Source: Sodiomyces alkalinus F11 (lineage: Eukaryota > Ascomycota > Sordariomycetes > Glomerellales > Plectosphaerellaceae). From it: a DNA stretch of 64,000 nucleotides. The DNA is taken from the NCBI RefSeq assembly GCF_003711515.1, contig NW_021167089.1, positions 845,799 through 909,798 of the forward strand, given 5' to 3'. This document shows positions 46,507 through 58,129 of this stretch, one piece after another. Position 1 is the stretch's first letter; each line of letters starts with the position of its first letter. The notes under the pieces were generated by a model. The model was not told where the DNA came from and made no database searches. It saw only the letters and a list, made by a program, of their open reading frames with translations. Position numbers and translations under genes: made by a program.

Positions 46507-47454
46507 CCGTGGGTGTCGCAGAGGAGGCTGCGAAAGATGGACGATGGACTTACTTCGAAGGATCTGATCTAGCCACTGTTCTGCACATAACCCTGTCCGA
46601 CGAAGGGACGGGGGCGTTCTCTGGACTGTGTCTTTGTTCCATTTTCCTCTTTTCTTTTTTTCTGTTTCTCTTTCACGGCGGGCAAGACTCGGAGCATCAC
46701 ACTGCGGGACATCCTCGGCCAACCTGTTATATGCCTCTAATCGCTTTCATCTACGAGCAGTACAGGTCCACGAAGTTATGATCAAATTCTTACGCGAGAA
46801 TATAGTCTTTGTCTATAAAAGGGGGGGAAAGGGGATGCATGGGGTTTTGGAATTGAGAGATTGATTTGATTGATACCAAAATACGGGGCCAGTTTCTCGC
46901 TTTGTCTCTTCAACGCTTCGTTCATCTCATCAGTTGGAATCAAAATGTCACTCCGAGATTCAAAAGAGGAACTCTGCTCATCAGACCCCTCAGTACGATT
47001 GCCTTCACCCAGGGCCACTCCACGGTGTCCAACGTCGTGCGCCCGCATCGGGCATTACGTTGTACTTACGCCTTGGCGTCGTCTTGATCAATTAATCCCT
47101 ATCCAGTGTCTGCCCGGGTTGTTCTACTTCTTGGCCGGGAAGGACAAGCTCGGCGTTCATAAGGAACGACCAGGGGTGCTTGTCCCGTCTTACGCACGGG
47201 ATAAGAGATGGTGCCCACGGGAAACAGGGAAATGCTGCATTGGAGTTCCCATTTTCCTGTCCAATCTCGGTGGCATTTAACTCTTAAGCAACTAATGTGG
47301 CGCATCTCATTTCTTAGAGATCCTGTCTGCGGTCAGCAGAACGCCTCAACAAGGGTACTTACCTGCTCGCGTTTCGGTTGAGGGGCCACCGGGCTTGTCG
47401 GATCTTTCTTCCTTCGGCCTCCACTGCTGACACTATTCCGTACTTCCCTGTCTT

Positions 47455-47732
47455 ATGTCTCAGCCCTACGCCTCCCCCGCATACATACCGCCCTCCCTGG
47501 CCACAGGATCATCCCCTGTTGATTCTAAGCCGGCCACCTAGATGAAGCAACAGAGGCCGAGAGGTATAGCCAGCTCAACCAGGACAAGGACCTGCCCTCT
47601 GGGCTTGGAGACATACCAATCTACGAATACACCGGAGCTCGGAACCCTGAGAAATGGAAGTCTGATCCAGACCAACATGGCAAACCCCTCGGCGATTTGA
47701 CAGGGTTGAGGTGGATGCTCCCCTGGGTGTGA
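47455..47732 (+). pseudogene. Gene fragment of unknown family, frame-shifted
   Basis: ATG at 47455 reads MSQPYASPAYIPPSLATGSS and 8 more residues to TAG at 47539. The frame starting at 47541 then reads DEATEAERYSQLNQDKDLPS, GLGDIPIYEYTGARNPEKW and GKPLGDLTGLRWMLPWV to TGA at 47730. The second part has strongly protein-like composition, and the first looks like a natural N-terminus. The two are offset by 2 nt with no room for an intron. GTGTGA at 47727 could be a splice donor, but I found no convincing next exon. It is either a relic or the 5' end of a gene I could not follow. Confidence 0.35.
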
Positions 47733-50204
47733 CTTCGACTGTACATCTTTGCTGGATCCGAGAAGATGAAAATGCCCTTCTTTCTAGGAAACGACGCCTC
47801 AATAGCGTGAGCTGATTGCCTTTCAGGTTTCAGCAAGCTGAAATCCTTCTGGCTGGCGAGAAGACGAGATGACGATTTTCATGTTTTTGTTTGTTCCGTT
47901 CTTGTAGCGAAAAACCCGAAAGACTGTTCGGAACAAAGTTCCAACCCCTTGGGTGAGACGCACCAAGCGACTCGTGACCGAGACGGAGAAGCCTGGGCCT
48001 GGGTCCCCCAGCCTCGATCAGTCTCGGGACCGGCTGGATAACCGTCCGGATTATTATTTCAACCATAAACGGCGGAGAACAACTTCCGATTAATATGTGT
48101 GTTATTGACACATACTGTCTGTGAAGTGAAAACCCAGAAGACCAGACCGGCTATCGTGAGGTTCAGAGGGCCGCTTATAAAGCGAAGCGTAGCTATCCTC
48201 CATGGTGTTGGCCATCTCACGAAAGTTGTTACCCAGGTCCTTCGTTTCACTCCGTCCGAGACAAGGCATGTAATCGCGACCCGCGGCCGTAGTATTTCGG
48301 CCATGCGTCTGGCTTCTTGCTTCAATTCTATCGGAACCTACAAATGACAATCGACGAAGCATTGCTCGCTTGACTGGAGCCACGTTGGAGAGCGAAAGAG
48401 AGCGAAAACCGACAGACGAAGCGCTAGTCAGCCGACCTGCAGCAGTGGATGCGCAATGAGAGGTCGCTTCTCGAGGGTCAAGCGCTCGTCTCTCAGCCTT
48501 TTGTCTAATGGGGAGTTCCTCGTGTTTTTATTGGTCTTTCCCTTGGGTTTGTTTGGGCAGACCTGCAGGTCGGTTCGAGATTGCCTGCATACCATACCGG
48601 CCATTGTCTCTTGGGAGGCAGAACCCCTCAGACGTGGCCGTGATGGGACCGCCGTATTTGTTGCGCTTTACCTATTGGGGTTTCGGAAATGGCTGCCTCG
48701 GTCGCACAACGTTGTCACGTTGTCTAAGCGGCGACCAGGTTAGTCAGAGTGGGATTCCCAATAAAGACATATTATGCAGTTGGCAGCCAAAGACGCGTTC
48801 CATGGCAAGTAACTAACACAAAGGAATGGAATTACCAGAAGACTGGTGCATGGCAGCTCTGGGTTGGGGGGACGAAGAATCGAGCGACCACGTCCAAGGC
48901 CCACCTGGTAGCTAGAAAGAGAGAAAATGGAGTAGCAGGAGCAGCCCAAGGGAACAAGGTGATAATAAGTTTAGTGATAAGACTCGGCACCAAGTTTTCA
49001 AGGCAAGGAGGGCGAAAAGTCCTTATTATTAGAGCAACAAGTTATTTAACAGACAGACTGGCGGTGCACGGTTAATGCCTGTGCCGCACATCTCGTTCAA
49101 TATGGTCGGTCGACCGTTTCTGCTCCGTATTTCGTACGTGGGCACGGAATTTAAACAAAGATTCATCCCGTCATTCGTATACGGACCGCTTTCGCTGGCT
49201 GTGTGCACAGGGCATCTCCGCATTTGGCTCCTTGGCGGCGGTGTCTCAGGTGTCCGCGCAGCCAAGCCGTGTGTTCCTTGCAGCCCAGGACCTATCATTG
49301 CATTTCTTCGTCAACATTTCTTCAACAACATAGCGTTGGAACTAGAAAGTCGAAGAAAGGAAGATATGGGCAATATATTCGTGTGTAAGGAGGGGATTTC
49401 ACCGGACGGTGGTTGGCATTTAGAGGCTGGTGTACGGATAGTCTTCTGGCATGTCGACATTCCGCAAGATTCCTGGCGCCGGCATAAAATCTGATGGACA
49501 GATCTGGCAGGGGTTTGCCGCGTGAAGACGTGTTTTTTTCTCCTGGGCTATGTTCCACAATGGCATTCCGGAAGGCCAAACGGAGAGAGGGCCGGGAGCC
49601 ATAGACGCAGATGTTGATAGTCTGCACGGAAACGAACTCGGCATTATTCAGGCCAGGCCCTACGAGGTAGACGCGGCAAGGAACAAAACTCGCCGAGGAA
49701 TCGTAAGACGAGGCGGTGCCTAATGTGAATCCTCTCCCTATCTCCCTCTCTGCGCCCCTGAAACAAGCGCACGAGTCTAGAAAGAGGTGCAGGTGCTTTC
49801 TTCGCCTTGTGCTCATATAGGTATGAGGGTTGATTACCTTACGGAGTATGCAATTGATAACTTTCGCACGAGTCATGTCGAGTTCTCCTCGTGCCATTCG
49901 GTATGTGTGTGTGAAGGTAATGGCCAGCCACAGTCCCACGCCTACTCAGGTCAGCTGCTTTCAAACCTTGTCACAGAATGCCTGTTGCCATGGAGCAAAC
50001 TCAAAGAATTGTCCATAAGAAGCCCTTGCCGTTCCGTTGAAGCGCGTGCTCGCTGAGAGGGTAGTCATTGAAATGGGGAACAAACGGAGTCGGGAGCTGC
50101 GTGGAAATGCAACTGGCAGGCGGAGGCCGCTCTGGGCCCAAGGATGACTCGCGTTTGGTCGGTCCGGTCGTTGAGGAATCAATTTTCAAAGCGAGAACCC
50201 ACCC

Positions 50205-50665
50205 GGGTCTCACTACCTTACCTAGGTAGGTACACGATGAAAGGTACAGACGAATACACTTGTAATAATTACCCTTAATTACCTTACCTTACTAAGGTAT
50301 TGTGCGTGCCTTACGAAGTACTTATTAGCACCTTGTGTTGAGTGGAAGAGACACTCTATACCTAATGTCATTCTAGATAGTGCAGTACCTATTCCCAGCT
50401 ACCTACCTACCCGGGTAGGGGTGGGTATAGGTCAGAGCTCGAACAGAGAATTTTGCACTGACCAGAGCCAGGACAGAGATATCGCTGTCAACATAATGTT
50501 CTAAGACTTCGGACATCTGACCAGTCCATCGAGCTCTGACCTATAACCAGCCAAACCCGGGTAGGTACCTTAGGTACAGAGTAAGGTAATTAAGGTATTA
50601 AGGTAGGTACTTTGTGCTTCGTACAGCGGACCGCTACCTTCTATTGCTGTTCGTACAGGTCTCGA
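50205..50665. repeat. Cluster of GGTA/TACC-rich motifs with an internal inverted repeat
   Basis: Repeated strings such as ACCTTACCTAGGTAGGTAC, TTACCTTACCTTACTAAGG, CTACCTACCTACCCGGG and AAGGTATTAAGGTAGG. Inside, ATAGGTCAGAGCTCGA at 50427-50442 is exactly inverted at 50529-50544, and both arms are bordered by CCCGGGTAGG (about 50410 and 50567). The arrangement is like a small foldback or MITE-type element of about 160 bp. Confidence 0.65.
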
Positions 50666-52911
50666 CCTCGATACTGCATCCTATGTACAATTACCGTCGA
50701 GCCGGCCGCATCGATGCCTTGCTACGGATCCTGTCCGTACAGGCTACCTAGTTGCACACACGCACATTCGCGTTATTTAACGACGGGGTGATGCTGCGGA
50801 GAGACCGATCCTGCATATCGCCGAGCCCACTTGGCATTTCATTCTTTTTTTCGGTCCTTACGCAAAGAGGTAGTCTAGTTGATTATTATATAATGCCGCG
50901 AAACACTCAGATCAATAATTGGCAAAGAGAACTCTCTGTATGGTTCTGGTCGATTATCATGATGGGACCGACAACCAAGGCCAACAAAATCGTATCTGTA
51001 CATATTTAACGCTCATACGTGTCTCAAGTACCTCCGTCCTTCGTCCCTCAACGGAAACTTACTCCCAGTTAGGTTTGTGGGATGGAGCTGTTTTTGGCAT
51101 ATTGGATGGAGCATTGAACTTCGGGAGGGGGGGGGGCATGAGCAACCGAAACGCGTGCATTGAGAGAATAGACAGTCCTATTGGCCAGCCAGTCGCCCAT
51201 TAGCCCACCCCGGTCCGGTTCTACGAGAGAACCCGCTAAAAAGGGGCGTTGCAGGACAAGGTTAGTTAAGCTGCAACAACTGCACAACGGCATAACGGCA
51301 TAACAGCATAACTTTGGAAAAAAGACAACGGGTGCAAGGGGTACCGCGTAGCGGGCCCGTTTCGCTGTACCTGGCTTCTTGAAGATCCAGTCGGAAAACG
51401 GCGACTTATGATTGGTCCCACCCATGACCAATCCACCTTCTCCTTCGCCCCTTCTCTACTATCTCTCGTGTCCCCTTCCTCGTCCACTTGCCTGGCTCCT
51501 TTCCTCCTTCTTCCTCCTCTCGCCTGCCGCTCCAGCACACCGCCGTGTCTCCTTCCCTCTTTATGTTTTTCTTTTCGACCTTCAACCCTTCTACTCCTTT
51601 CCGTGACCCTTCCGCCCGCATTTCTGTCTGCACGAAAGTTCGTTTCGTCGTTATTTGAAGGGTCAAGAAAAAAAAGGGCCGACAGAGAACAGATTGTTAC
51701 CACACATTCTGTCGAGTTTCTTGTTCCCCCCCAAATTTTCTGGCTCCCTTTTTCGCTTTTTCTCTCGAGGGTTCTTGGTCACGCACGCGCAACAGACACA
51801 GTCGACTAGCCAACGCTCGCAAGCAGTGTCACCTTCATCACCGCAACATTACTACGCCAACAATAATCGGACAAGATCCTCCTAATCGACTTTACCCTTA
51901 CCTTCCTTGAACTTACTTGCATCGTCTGCCCTTCTGTTCGCCTTTTCCGCCGTCCGGCATCCGGGGTGTAATTTTTAGCCCAAACCCAAACTTCGACAAA
52001 CTCTTCCCGCAACTACCGATACATTCATTTTGCTCAGCAAACTTGACGTATTCAAGCTCGACTTGACAGGCAAGCCCTGAATCCTGAAGGAGAAACCGAG
52101 CTGGCACGGATTGCGACCACTTTTGACGGTAGCTATTCGAGCACGTTCTGAGACGAAAACAAAACTGGGGCAAATCACAGTTTGTTGATCTACCACCTCA
52201 ATCGCCATTTCTCTACCCATCCGGGCTTCCGATCCCTAACGGAACCATTTACGTCCATCGATCTCGGCAACCTCGCCTGCGTCTTGCTCGCCAACTATTT
52301 CGGTCTCTTTCCACCTGCCTCGAAAAGGAACTCCCTCTTCGTTGCTCCTTCCCCGACATCATCGTCCGTCACTCCTTCGCACCACTCGACCGACCGATCC
52401 CGTCCCTTGTCCTGACCTGCCTTCCGTTCGTGTCGTCTCAATACATATTCTAATCGGCCTCACTATTTCTCATTTACAACTTGCTGCTACGCCTTTCCCT
52501 TGATCTTTAATCCTCGTACGGATTCTGGTTTTTGGTTTTTCTTTCTCGGGCTGTTTCGTCTCAACAGAAGATCGATCCTCTATTCCGTCCGTGGTAGCTT
52601 TTCCAGGAGAGAAATACTCCCGTCAACAGATTCTCGGGTCTCGACAAGCCGGTCTTACACTCTCTGGGGAAAAATCAGATAATACGCACCCAGGACAACT
52701 CAACATTCGCATTCTTCATTGCACCTCCATTATCCTTCTTGTAATCGCCAACCTGGTGTTCAAGGTTACTACCTGAACTTCATTGCACATTCATTTCCAA
52801 TTTTGTTTTCTTCGTCCCCCGTTCTTCAGCCGTCGAGTCGAGCTGGGAAACGGATTTTACATCACCTACCCTTCGAACACCACAATTCGCCATATTTACC
52901 AACCGTGAGCT

Positions 52912-54648
52912 ATGGACACAGGCGGTCTTGCTCAGATGAATTTCAACAACTTCCCCTCCTCCCGTGAGTTGGGCATCGCTGGCTCAGGCCTTGCTTCCCG
53001 CCGCGGCGGCCAGAATTTGAAACCACTCTCTTTGGCAACAGCCTCGGCGTCTCAGGACAACGGTATCCCCACGCCCCGAACGAGCCGTTCGCATCTTCTG
53101 GCTGGCCTTAGAACTGCCCCAAAGACGGCGGCTGCATCCACCTTCAACAAATCACAGACGGCTGGCATGCAATCGCCCACCACGCACACTTTCGGCCACG
53201 GCAACGGAAATACCATTGGCAATAGCATGTACAGCAACGGCCAGAACCTGTATAATCCCCCGAAGACGGCTATGCCCCAATATGGTCAACAACACCAGCC
53301 TCATCAGAACCAACTTTACGGCCACGCCCAGATGAACATCAATTCGCAGTTCACCACCGAGCAGGTTCTCGCACCTCCTGAGATCCACATCGATGACCAG
53401 GATCAGATGGATCCCCAGCTTTACGCCCAGCTGGTCGCTACTAATCTGTACTTGGCCCAGCAGCAGCGTGCTCTCCAACAAGAGCTACTGAATATTCAGG
53501 CTGCTGCCCAGCAGTTCCAAGGCCTCAACATCAACAGTGCCCAGCAGCAAATCCAGCACCAACAGCTAGCCATGTACCAGCACCAGCAGCGAGTCCATAG
53601 TCTGCAGCAGTCGATGCTCGGTGCCATGGGTAATCAACAGGTTCAGCAGAACCAGCAAAATGTCTATGCCTATGTGGATCCGATGACTGGTCAGACCCAA
53701 TATTATATGGAACAGAACACCCAGCCGACCCAGTCCTACTTTGACCAGTCGCAGTTTGCCCACCTCTATGGCGGCCAGCAGCCAATGTCGCCAGTCAGCG
53801 CTACTCCTCGCGTGCAGGTGTCTCCTCCGACCGAAAACACGGCGTCTTTCCGCACCACCACTCCCCCGAAGCGTGACGAATCGCCGATCAATGTCACGCC
53901 TCTGCCTCCTCCGTCGGCCAACGCCTTCCGTCGCGGTCATAAGAAGATCGCCTCACTGGCCATGGCAAACGCTGGCGTCGACTCTCTTGCGCAGGCCAGT
54001 GATGCTCCCAGGTCTGCTGGTCCGAAGACTGCTTCGTTCCCCCTCACACCCTCTACAGGAAGCTATGGCCCCGGCCAAGGTCGCGCCGGCGAGCATCCTG
54101 TCCGACAGCCTCGTGGGCCGCCGTCCATTGAAGAGCTCAAATCGAAGCCAACAACCAAGCATGAGGGCAGCAAGAACTTCGCGGCTCGCGCTCGACGATC
54201 GGCAGTGCACAACCTCGTCCGCGCCGGGCGGGAACGGAGGAAGGGCACTGGCAGCTCTAGTGGAAGCATGAGCCCGCTCTCAGAGAGCGCCGAGGAGTCG
54301 AGCACTCCCATCACCGACAACGAATCTGACTCTGGGCGTAGTGGCTCAGGCAGCCTGTCTGGTGATGTGGACTGCTCCCTGCCGAGCTCGCAGACTTCCA
54401 CCACCGGCACTTGGGGCGCCATTGGCTCGGATCGGCCAAGCTCCCGCGAGAAGACACGGAAGAGCCTCGACAGTATTAGCAGCGCTACGTCGGCGTGCGA
54501 GTCGGACAGGGAGAACAGCTTCGCCAGTGTCTTCAAGAGCTCGGCTCAGAAGGCAGGTGTTGAAACAATCGACGGTCAACGTAAGGCGCCCATGCTGGTC
54601 CTGACGAGCGCCGAGAAACGCAAGATCAGCACTCTTACCATGTCCTGA
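52912..54648 (+). CDS. Glutamine-rich protein, Scp3-like (spindle-poison-sensitivity) family
   Basis: 578 aa in one exon, mostly disordered. Residues 1-85 contain SLATASASQDNGIPTPRTSR, followed by SHLLAGLRTAPKT. Residues about 160-300 form a Gln-rich helical region starting PQLYAQLVATNLYLAQQQRA. A GHKKIASLAMANAGVDSL segment lies near 345. The best conserved part is near 415-455 (PPSIEELKSKPTTKHEGSKN, FAARARRSAVHNLVRAGRERR), after which comes a Ser-rich tail with SREKTRKSLDSI and the end PMLVLTSAEKRKISTLTMS. I recall proteins of this architecture annotated as Scp3 in Sordariomycetes; the molecular function is not established, and RNA or cytoskeleton binding is only a guess. Long C/T-rich sequence upstream (from about 51400) suggests a long 5' UTR. 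Confidence 0.75.
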   Translation: MDTGGLAQMNFNNFPSSRELGIAGSGLASRRGGQNLKPLSLATASASQDNGIPTPRTSRSHLLAGLRTAPKTAAASTFNKSQTAGMQSPTTHTFGHGNGNTIGNSMYSNGQNLYNPPKTAMPQYGQQHQPHQNQLYGHAQMNINSQFTTEQVLAPPEIHIDDQDQMDPQLYAQLVATNLYLAQQQRALQQELLNIQAAAQQFQGLNINSAQQQIQHQQLAMYQHQQRVHSLQQSMLGAMGNQQVQQNQQNVYAYVDPMTGQTQYYMEQNTQPTQSYFDQSQFAHLYGGQQPMSPVSATPRVQVSPPTENTASFRTTTPPKRDESPINVTPLPPPSANAFRRGHKKIASLAMANAGVDSLAQASDAPRSAGPKTASFPLTPSTGSYGPGQGRAGEHPVRQPRGPPSIEELKSKPTTKHEGSKNFAARARRSAVHNLVRAGRERRKGTGSSSGSMSPLSESAEESSTPITDNESDSGRSGSGSLSGDVDCSLPSSQTSTTGTWGAIGSDRPSSREKTRKSLDSISSATSACESDRENSFASVFKSSAQKAGVETIDGQRKAPMLVLTSAEKRKISTLTMS

Positions 54649-56370
54649 GCTCGCACGCTTTCTCAACGTAATTTTTTATGACGACCATGCGCTCACACGT
54701 CTCTCCTTTTGCACGACCTGTTCTCGGGTGGGGTTTGCGCAGATCCTGATTACTCTATCCCTACGGGGTTGGCAGGATTCCATGATCAGCTGGGATTTCC
54801 TCTTCTCTTTTTTTCTTCTTTTATTCTCTCTCAACGACTTGTATGCTTTTTTTTTCCGTTACTTGTTTGTTCGGTATGGCGGCAGCTTCACTTGGCTCAT
54901 TCAGACTCTCCCAATCATCGGCATTATTGGTGGCCCTTTTTTTGTTTGTTCGCTTCGACTAGCCATCTCGTTAAGCTACTGCGTCAACATTCTGAAGGGT
55001 TTTATTAACGACTTGGCATCATTTCCGACCTGGAGACGCAGTAAACGGCTGGGACTTGGGCACAGACGGGTTTTGTTGCTGACGAGAGATACTGCGAGGA
55101 GGAATCAGAGAAGGGACCTGCCAGGCTTTGGTTTCATTGCATTTCTCGACTAGGAAAGGAGAACTTGTAATTCTTTTCTGCAGACAAGTGCACGTTGAGT
55201 AGGCACGGGGAGAAGGCGGACTGGCGGAAGGAGGCGACAGTGGAGCGAAAGCTATGTCCTACCTGCAGAGGGGGAGAGCAGGGTTTCATTTCTTGTGCAT
55301 GGTTTATGGCCAACACGCAAACGGGCATTCGGACAGTTCGTTCTTCACTGAAAGGTCTAGGGGAATCTGTCCAACGGCCCAACCGAGGGAGTGTAGATAG
55401 TTTTAAGATGGCACAATAAATTGTATGCCACACATTTATGTTCATACCTTAGTACTTGGGCAACCGGATGATATTTTCAGGATACCAAAGTAGACATATT
55501 TTGGACGGGGGCCCCCTTGGGGTTAAGTCTCAACCGACGGTGAAGAAGGGACACATTCCACTTTGACCAACCTCGCTCAGACTTCCGCGGTCAAGTAGCT
55601 CTCTCTACAACGAGGGGCGACAACCGCCCGAGGCTATCGGATCGTGGCGGCTGCTGAGGCAAACCCCCGGGCGGATATTCGGGCCTGGGGTCGGGTCCCG
55701 GCTCTCCAGTCCGAGGTTGCGAGGTACGAAATAATTGTTATACCTAATAAGGTAATTGCCTGGAGGTCGGACTCTGTACACACAAAGTCCAACGGTGACC
55801 GATTGGGTGCCTCTCGGCCGACAACACACACAACACTTGCTTCTAAAAGGACAATAACTGATTAGGAAGATAGGACTGGTAGTTAAGGAGTTACACGTAC
55901 ATTTTTTTCTTTCAACGAACTCTACGATAAGTGTGGGCCCCGGGATCGGTATCAGGGGTGTGTATAAGGTTTTGAGCGCGCCTCGACAAATCCGTTTTTA
56001 ACTGGCACCTCCTCCGTTGTCCGTTTTACAACTTCAATGTACTCCGTACCTGCCTTAGTAAGGTACGAAGTACATGCTATCTGAGTGTGGGAGAGGTCTC
56101 GTGTCACTGGTCACTAAAGGTACTCACGGCAGCAAGAAGCAAGTCCGAGTTGCTCCTTGTTCATCATACACGTTTTTTTAGGGGAACATCAAAAATCCGC
56201 GAGAGCCATTACCAACAGGATACCTTATTAACGAAGGCGACATCATAGTGTATAACATGACCAGAGCTTCAACCTAGCTAAGATAAGAATTTAACTAACT
56301 CACGACCCTCTCCCCTCATCTGTCATTCTGTCCCTTCGAGACTGCGGCAATTCCGCCAACCTCGCCCACC
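54649..56370. other. Intergenic region
   Basis: 1.7 kb without a recognised gene. An open hydrophobic frame at 54728-55150 is most likely the 3' UTR of the preceding gene. A foldback GTAC motif lies at 56036-56075, about 300 bp before the SDR start codon. Confidence 0.4.
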
Positions 56371-57288
56371 ATGCCTTTCCCTTACAAGACAGTTCTCGTT
56401 ACGGGCGCAACTTCTGGCATAGGCCGTGGCCTTGCCGAACGTCTAATTGAGCAGGGTGTTTTCGTCATCGCAGTAGGCCGTCGTAAGGACCGACTTGATG
56501 CACTTGTTGAGAGACATGGAGGTGCCAGGGTTGCCAGTGAGCCGTTTGACATCTCAAACCTCGAGGCTCTCCCTTCTTGGACAGAGAAGTACGTATGGCC
56601 CTTTGCCACCCCCCCTTCTCCATGCTTCTTCACGAGTAGCCTCAAGAGAACCGGAGACTTAGGCTAACCAGCACTCGGCAGGATCATTTCCACCTACCCG
56701 TCCCTTGATGCAGTTCTCCTAAACGCAGGAGTTCAGCGTAGTCTCAACTTCAACTCGCCCGGCGCTTCCAGTCCAGATACCCTGGCCCAGACGACCTCGG
56801 AGCTGGTCACCAACTATATCTCGCCTCTTCATACCACTCTGCTATTCCTCCCACACCTCCGCGCCCGCGCTGCCAACGGTGACCCAGCCGCCATCCTTCT
56901 TGTTTCTTCCTCCCTAGCTCTCGTTCCTATCTCCCGTTGTCCCAACTACTGTGCCTCCAAGGCGGCTTTACACTCCTTGGCTTGGCAGCTTCGGGCCCAG
57001 CTCCAAGACGCGACGGCCTCGGAGGGTCATTCGAACCAGCCCGGCGTCAGGGTTATTGAGATCATCCCACCTGCCGTGCAAACGGAGTTGCATACCCAAC
57101 AGGGCCTCGCCCCCATCGGTATGCCGCTTGAGGAATTCCTCACTGAAACTTGGTTGGCATTGGAAAGGGGGGACCAAGACGAAATTCTTGTCGGTCCGGC
57201 AAGGGACCATAGTCATGTGGAAGAGGAAAAGCGGCGCACGTTTGCCTGGGTTGCTCAGCAAATGAAGTTACAGGGCAGTGACACCTAG
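56371..57288 (+). CDS. Short-chain dehydrogenase/reductase (DltE-like)
   Basis: A classical Rossmann-fold oxidoreductase using NAD(P)H; the substrate is unknown. Exons 56371-56588 and 56682-57288 give 274 aa. Landmarks: MPFPYKTVLVTGATSGIGRG with the TGxxxGxG cofactor loop at residues about 11-18, AVGRRKDRLDALVERHGG, LLNAGVQ, the catalytic Ser in ILLVSSSLA, and PNYCASKAALHSLAWQLR with the YxxxK pair. After that come VIEIIPPAVQTEL and a C-terminal DQDEILVGPARDHSHVEEE, typical of the DltE/COG3967 branch. The 93-bp intron has a GTACGT donor, and phase is restored as AA plus G giving Lys. It is convergent with the cerato-platanin gene, with stop codons about 146 bp apart. Confidence 0.9.
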
Positions 57289-57434
57289 GCAATTAAGTCT
57301 GTATTTCTAGTGCCTTCCGAGGACTACTTCACACATCCATGTTTAGATTCCCGAGATGCCTCTATTTCGAGCTTCCCTTGGGTCAAGTGGACTTTTGCAC
57401 TAATAGCCATGTCACCAGGGGCGCCTGAGGTCAG

Positions 57435-58129
57435 TTATGTAAGAAGACCACACGCTCTGGCGGTCACCGGCGTAGCAACTGCCTCCACGCGACCCAGATG
57501 CTCAGCAGTACCATTGGTGAGGTCATTCAGGGCGGCGAAGGCGATGTTGAAGCCATTAAGGGCGACGTCGATGGCCAGGACGTGGATGGAGCGGTCGTTG
57601 TAAGTCAGTCTCCAGCATGTTCCGCACTAGTATGGAGATAGCTCTGGGTCAGCTACTCTTCATCTTCATTCCACACGGCCTCGTCAAAAGAAGCACGACA
57701 ACGCCGCAGCAGAGGGCTCCATATGGATGAACGCGGACACCAAGATACAGGGCCGTCCTTGTCGCTGCAAGAGGGAAGAAGGGGAAGAAAGGGAAGGAGT
57801 TTTATCAACTTACATTGGGCGAGTTCCATCCCTTGATGGCCTCGGCTCCTCCAATGTAAGGGAAGGCCGCGACTTGAGCTTGTCTTTGCCAACCGTATCG
57901 TGTGATGAGTCCATGCTCACCGTCAGAGCAGCTTACGGAGGCTAGAGAGCGGCTACCATCGTCGTAACCGCGGTCGAAGGACACTATAGCGTGGAGAAGG
58001 TTTAGAGACATTCACCCGTTCTGCCCCAGTTATTCACGCATCCCTCGTCATGTCTGGCATACACGTACCTGACGCCGCCGTAGCCAAGGAAGCGGCGGAG
58101 AAGACGGTAAGGATATTGGAGAGCTTCAT
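57435..58129 (-). CDS. Cerato-platanin family secreted protein (SnodProt-like)
   Basis: A small secreted protein of the fungal wall and surroundings, with an expansin-like double-psi beta-barrel, chitin/GlcNAc-oligomer binding and elicitor activity in the family. Exons on minus: 58129-58069, 57983-57814 and 57626-57435, 140 aa, the usual length. Residues 1-20 are a signal peptide ([20 protein letters not shown]). The mature part reads [85 protein letters not shown] and ends CGLLT. The four conserved cysteines are present. The introns are 85 and 187 bp (GTACGT and GTAAGT donors; both acceptors TAG), and phases agree. One difference from the common form is Val-Ala in place of the usual His-Ala/Gly pair after LAID. 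Confidence 0.92.

Larger units (their letters stand above)
46426..52911. other. Long intergenic region with repeats and one gene fragment
   Basis: 6.5 kb. It contains an (AT)n microsatellite at 46484-46506, a coding fragment at 47455-47732, a GTAC/GGTAAGGTA-rich cluster at 50205-50665 enclosing an inverted repeat, and from about 51400 a C/T-rich stretch that may be the 5' leader of the next gene. Longer open frames (46870-47277 +, 49322-49939 -) show no family resemblance. Confidence 0.4.

Noticed and set aside
49322..49939. 205-aa open frame on minus
   Set aside because: The composition looks random, there is no recognisable motif, and several competing frames cover the same place.
54728..55153. 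141-aa hydrophobic open frame on plus
   Set aside because: It directly follows the Scp3-like stop, is T/C-rich, and has no family resemblance; more likely 3' UTR.
57451..57600. Plus-strand coding segment reading [19 protein letters not shown]
   Set aside because: The opposite strand is the last exon of the cerato-platanin gene with family-specific residues and correct splice phases.
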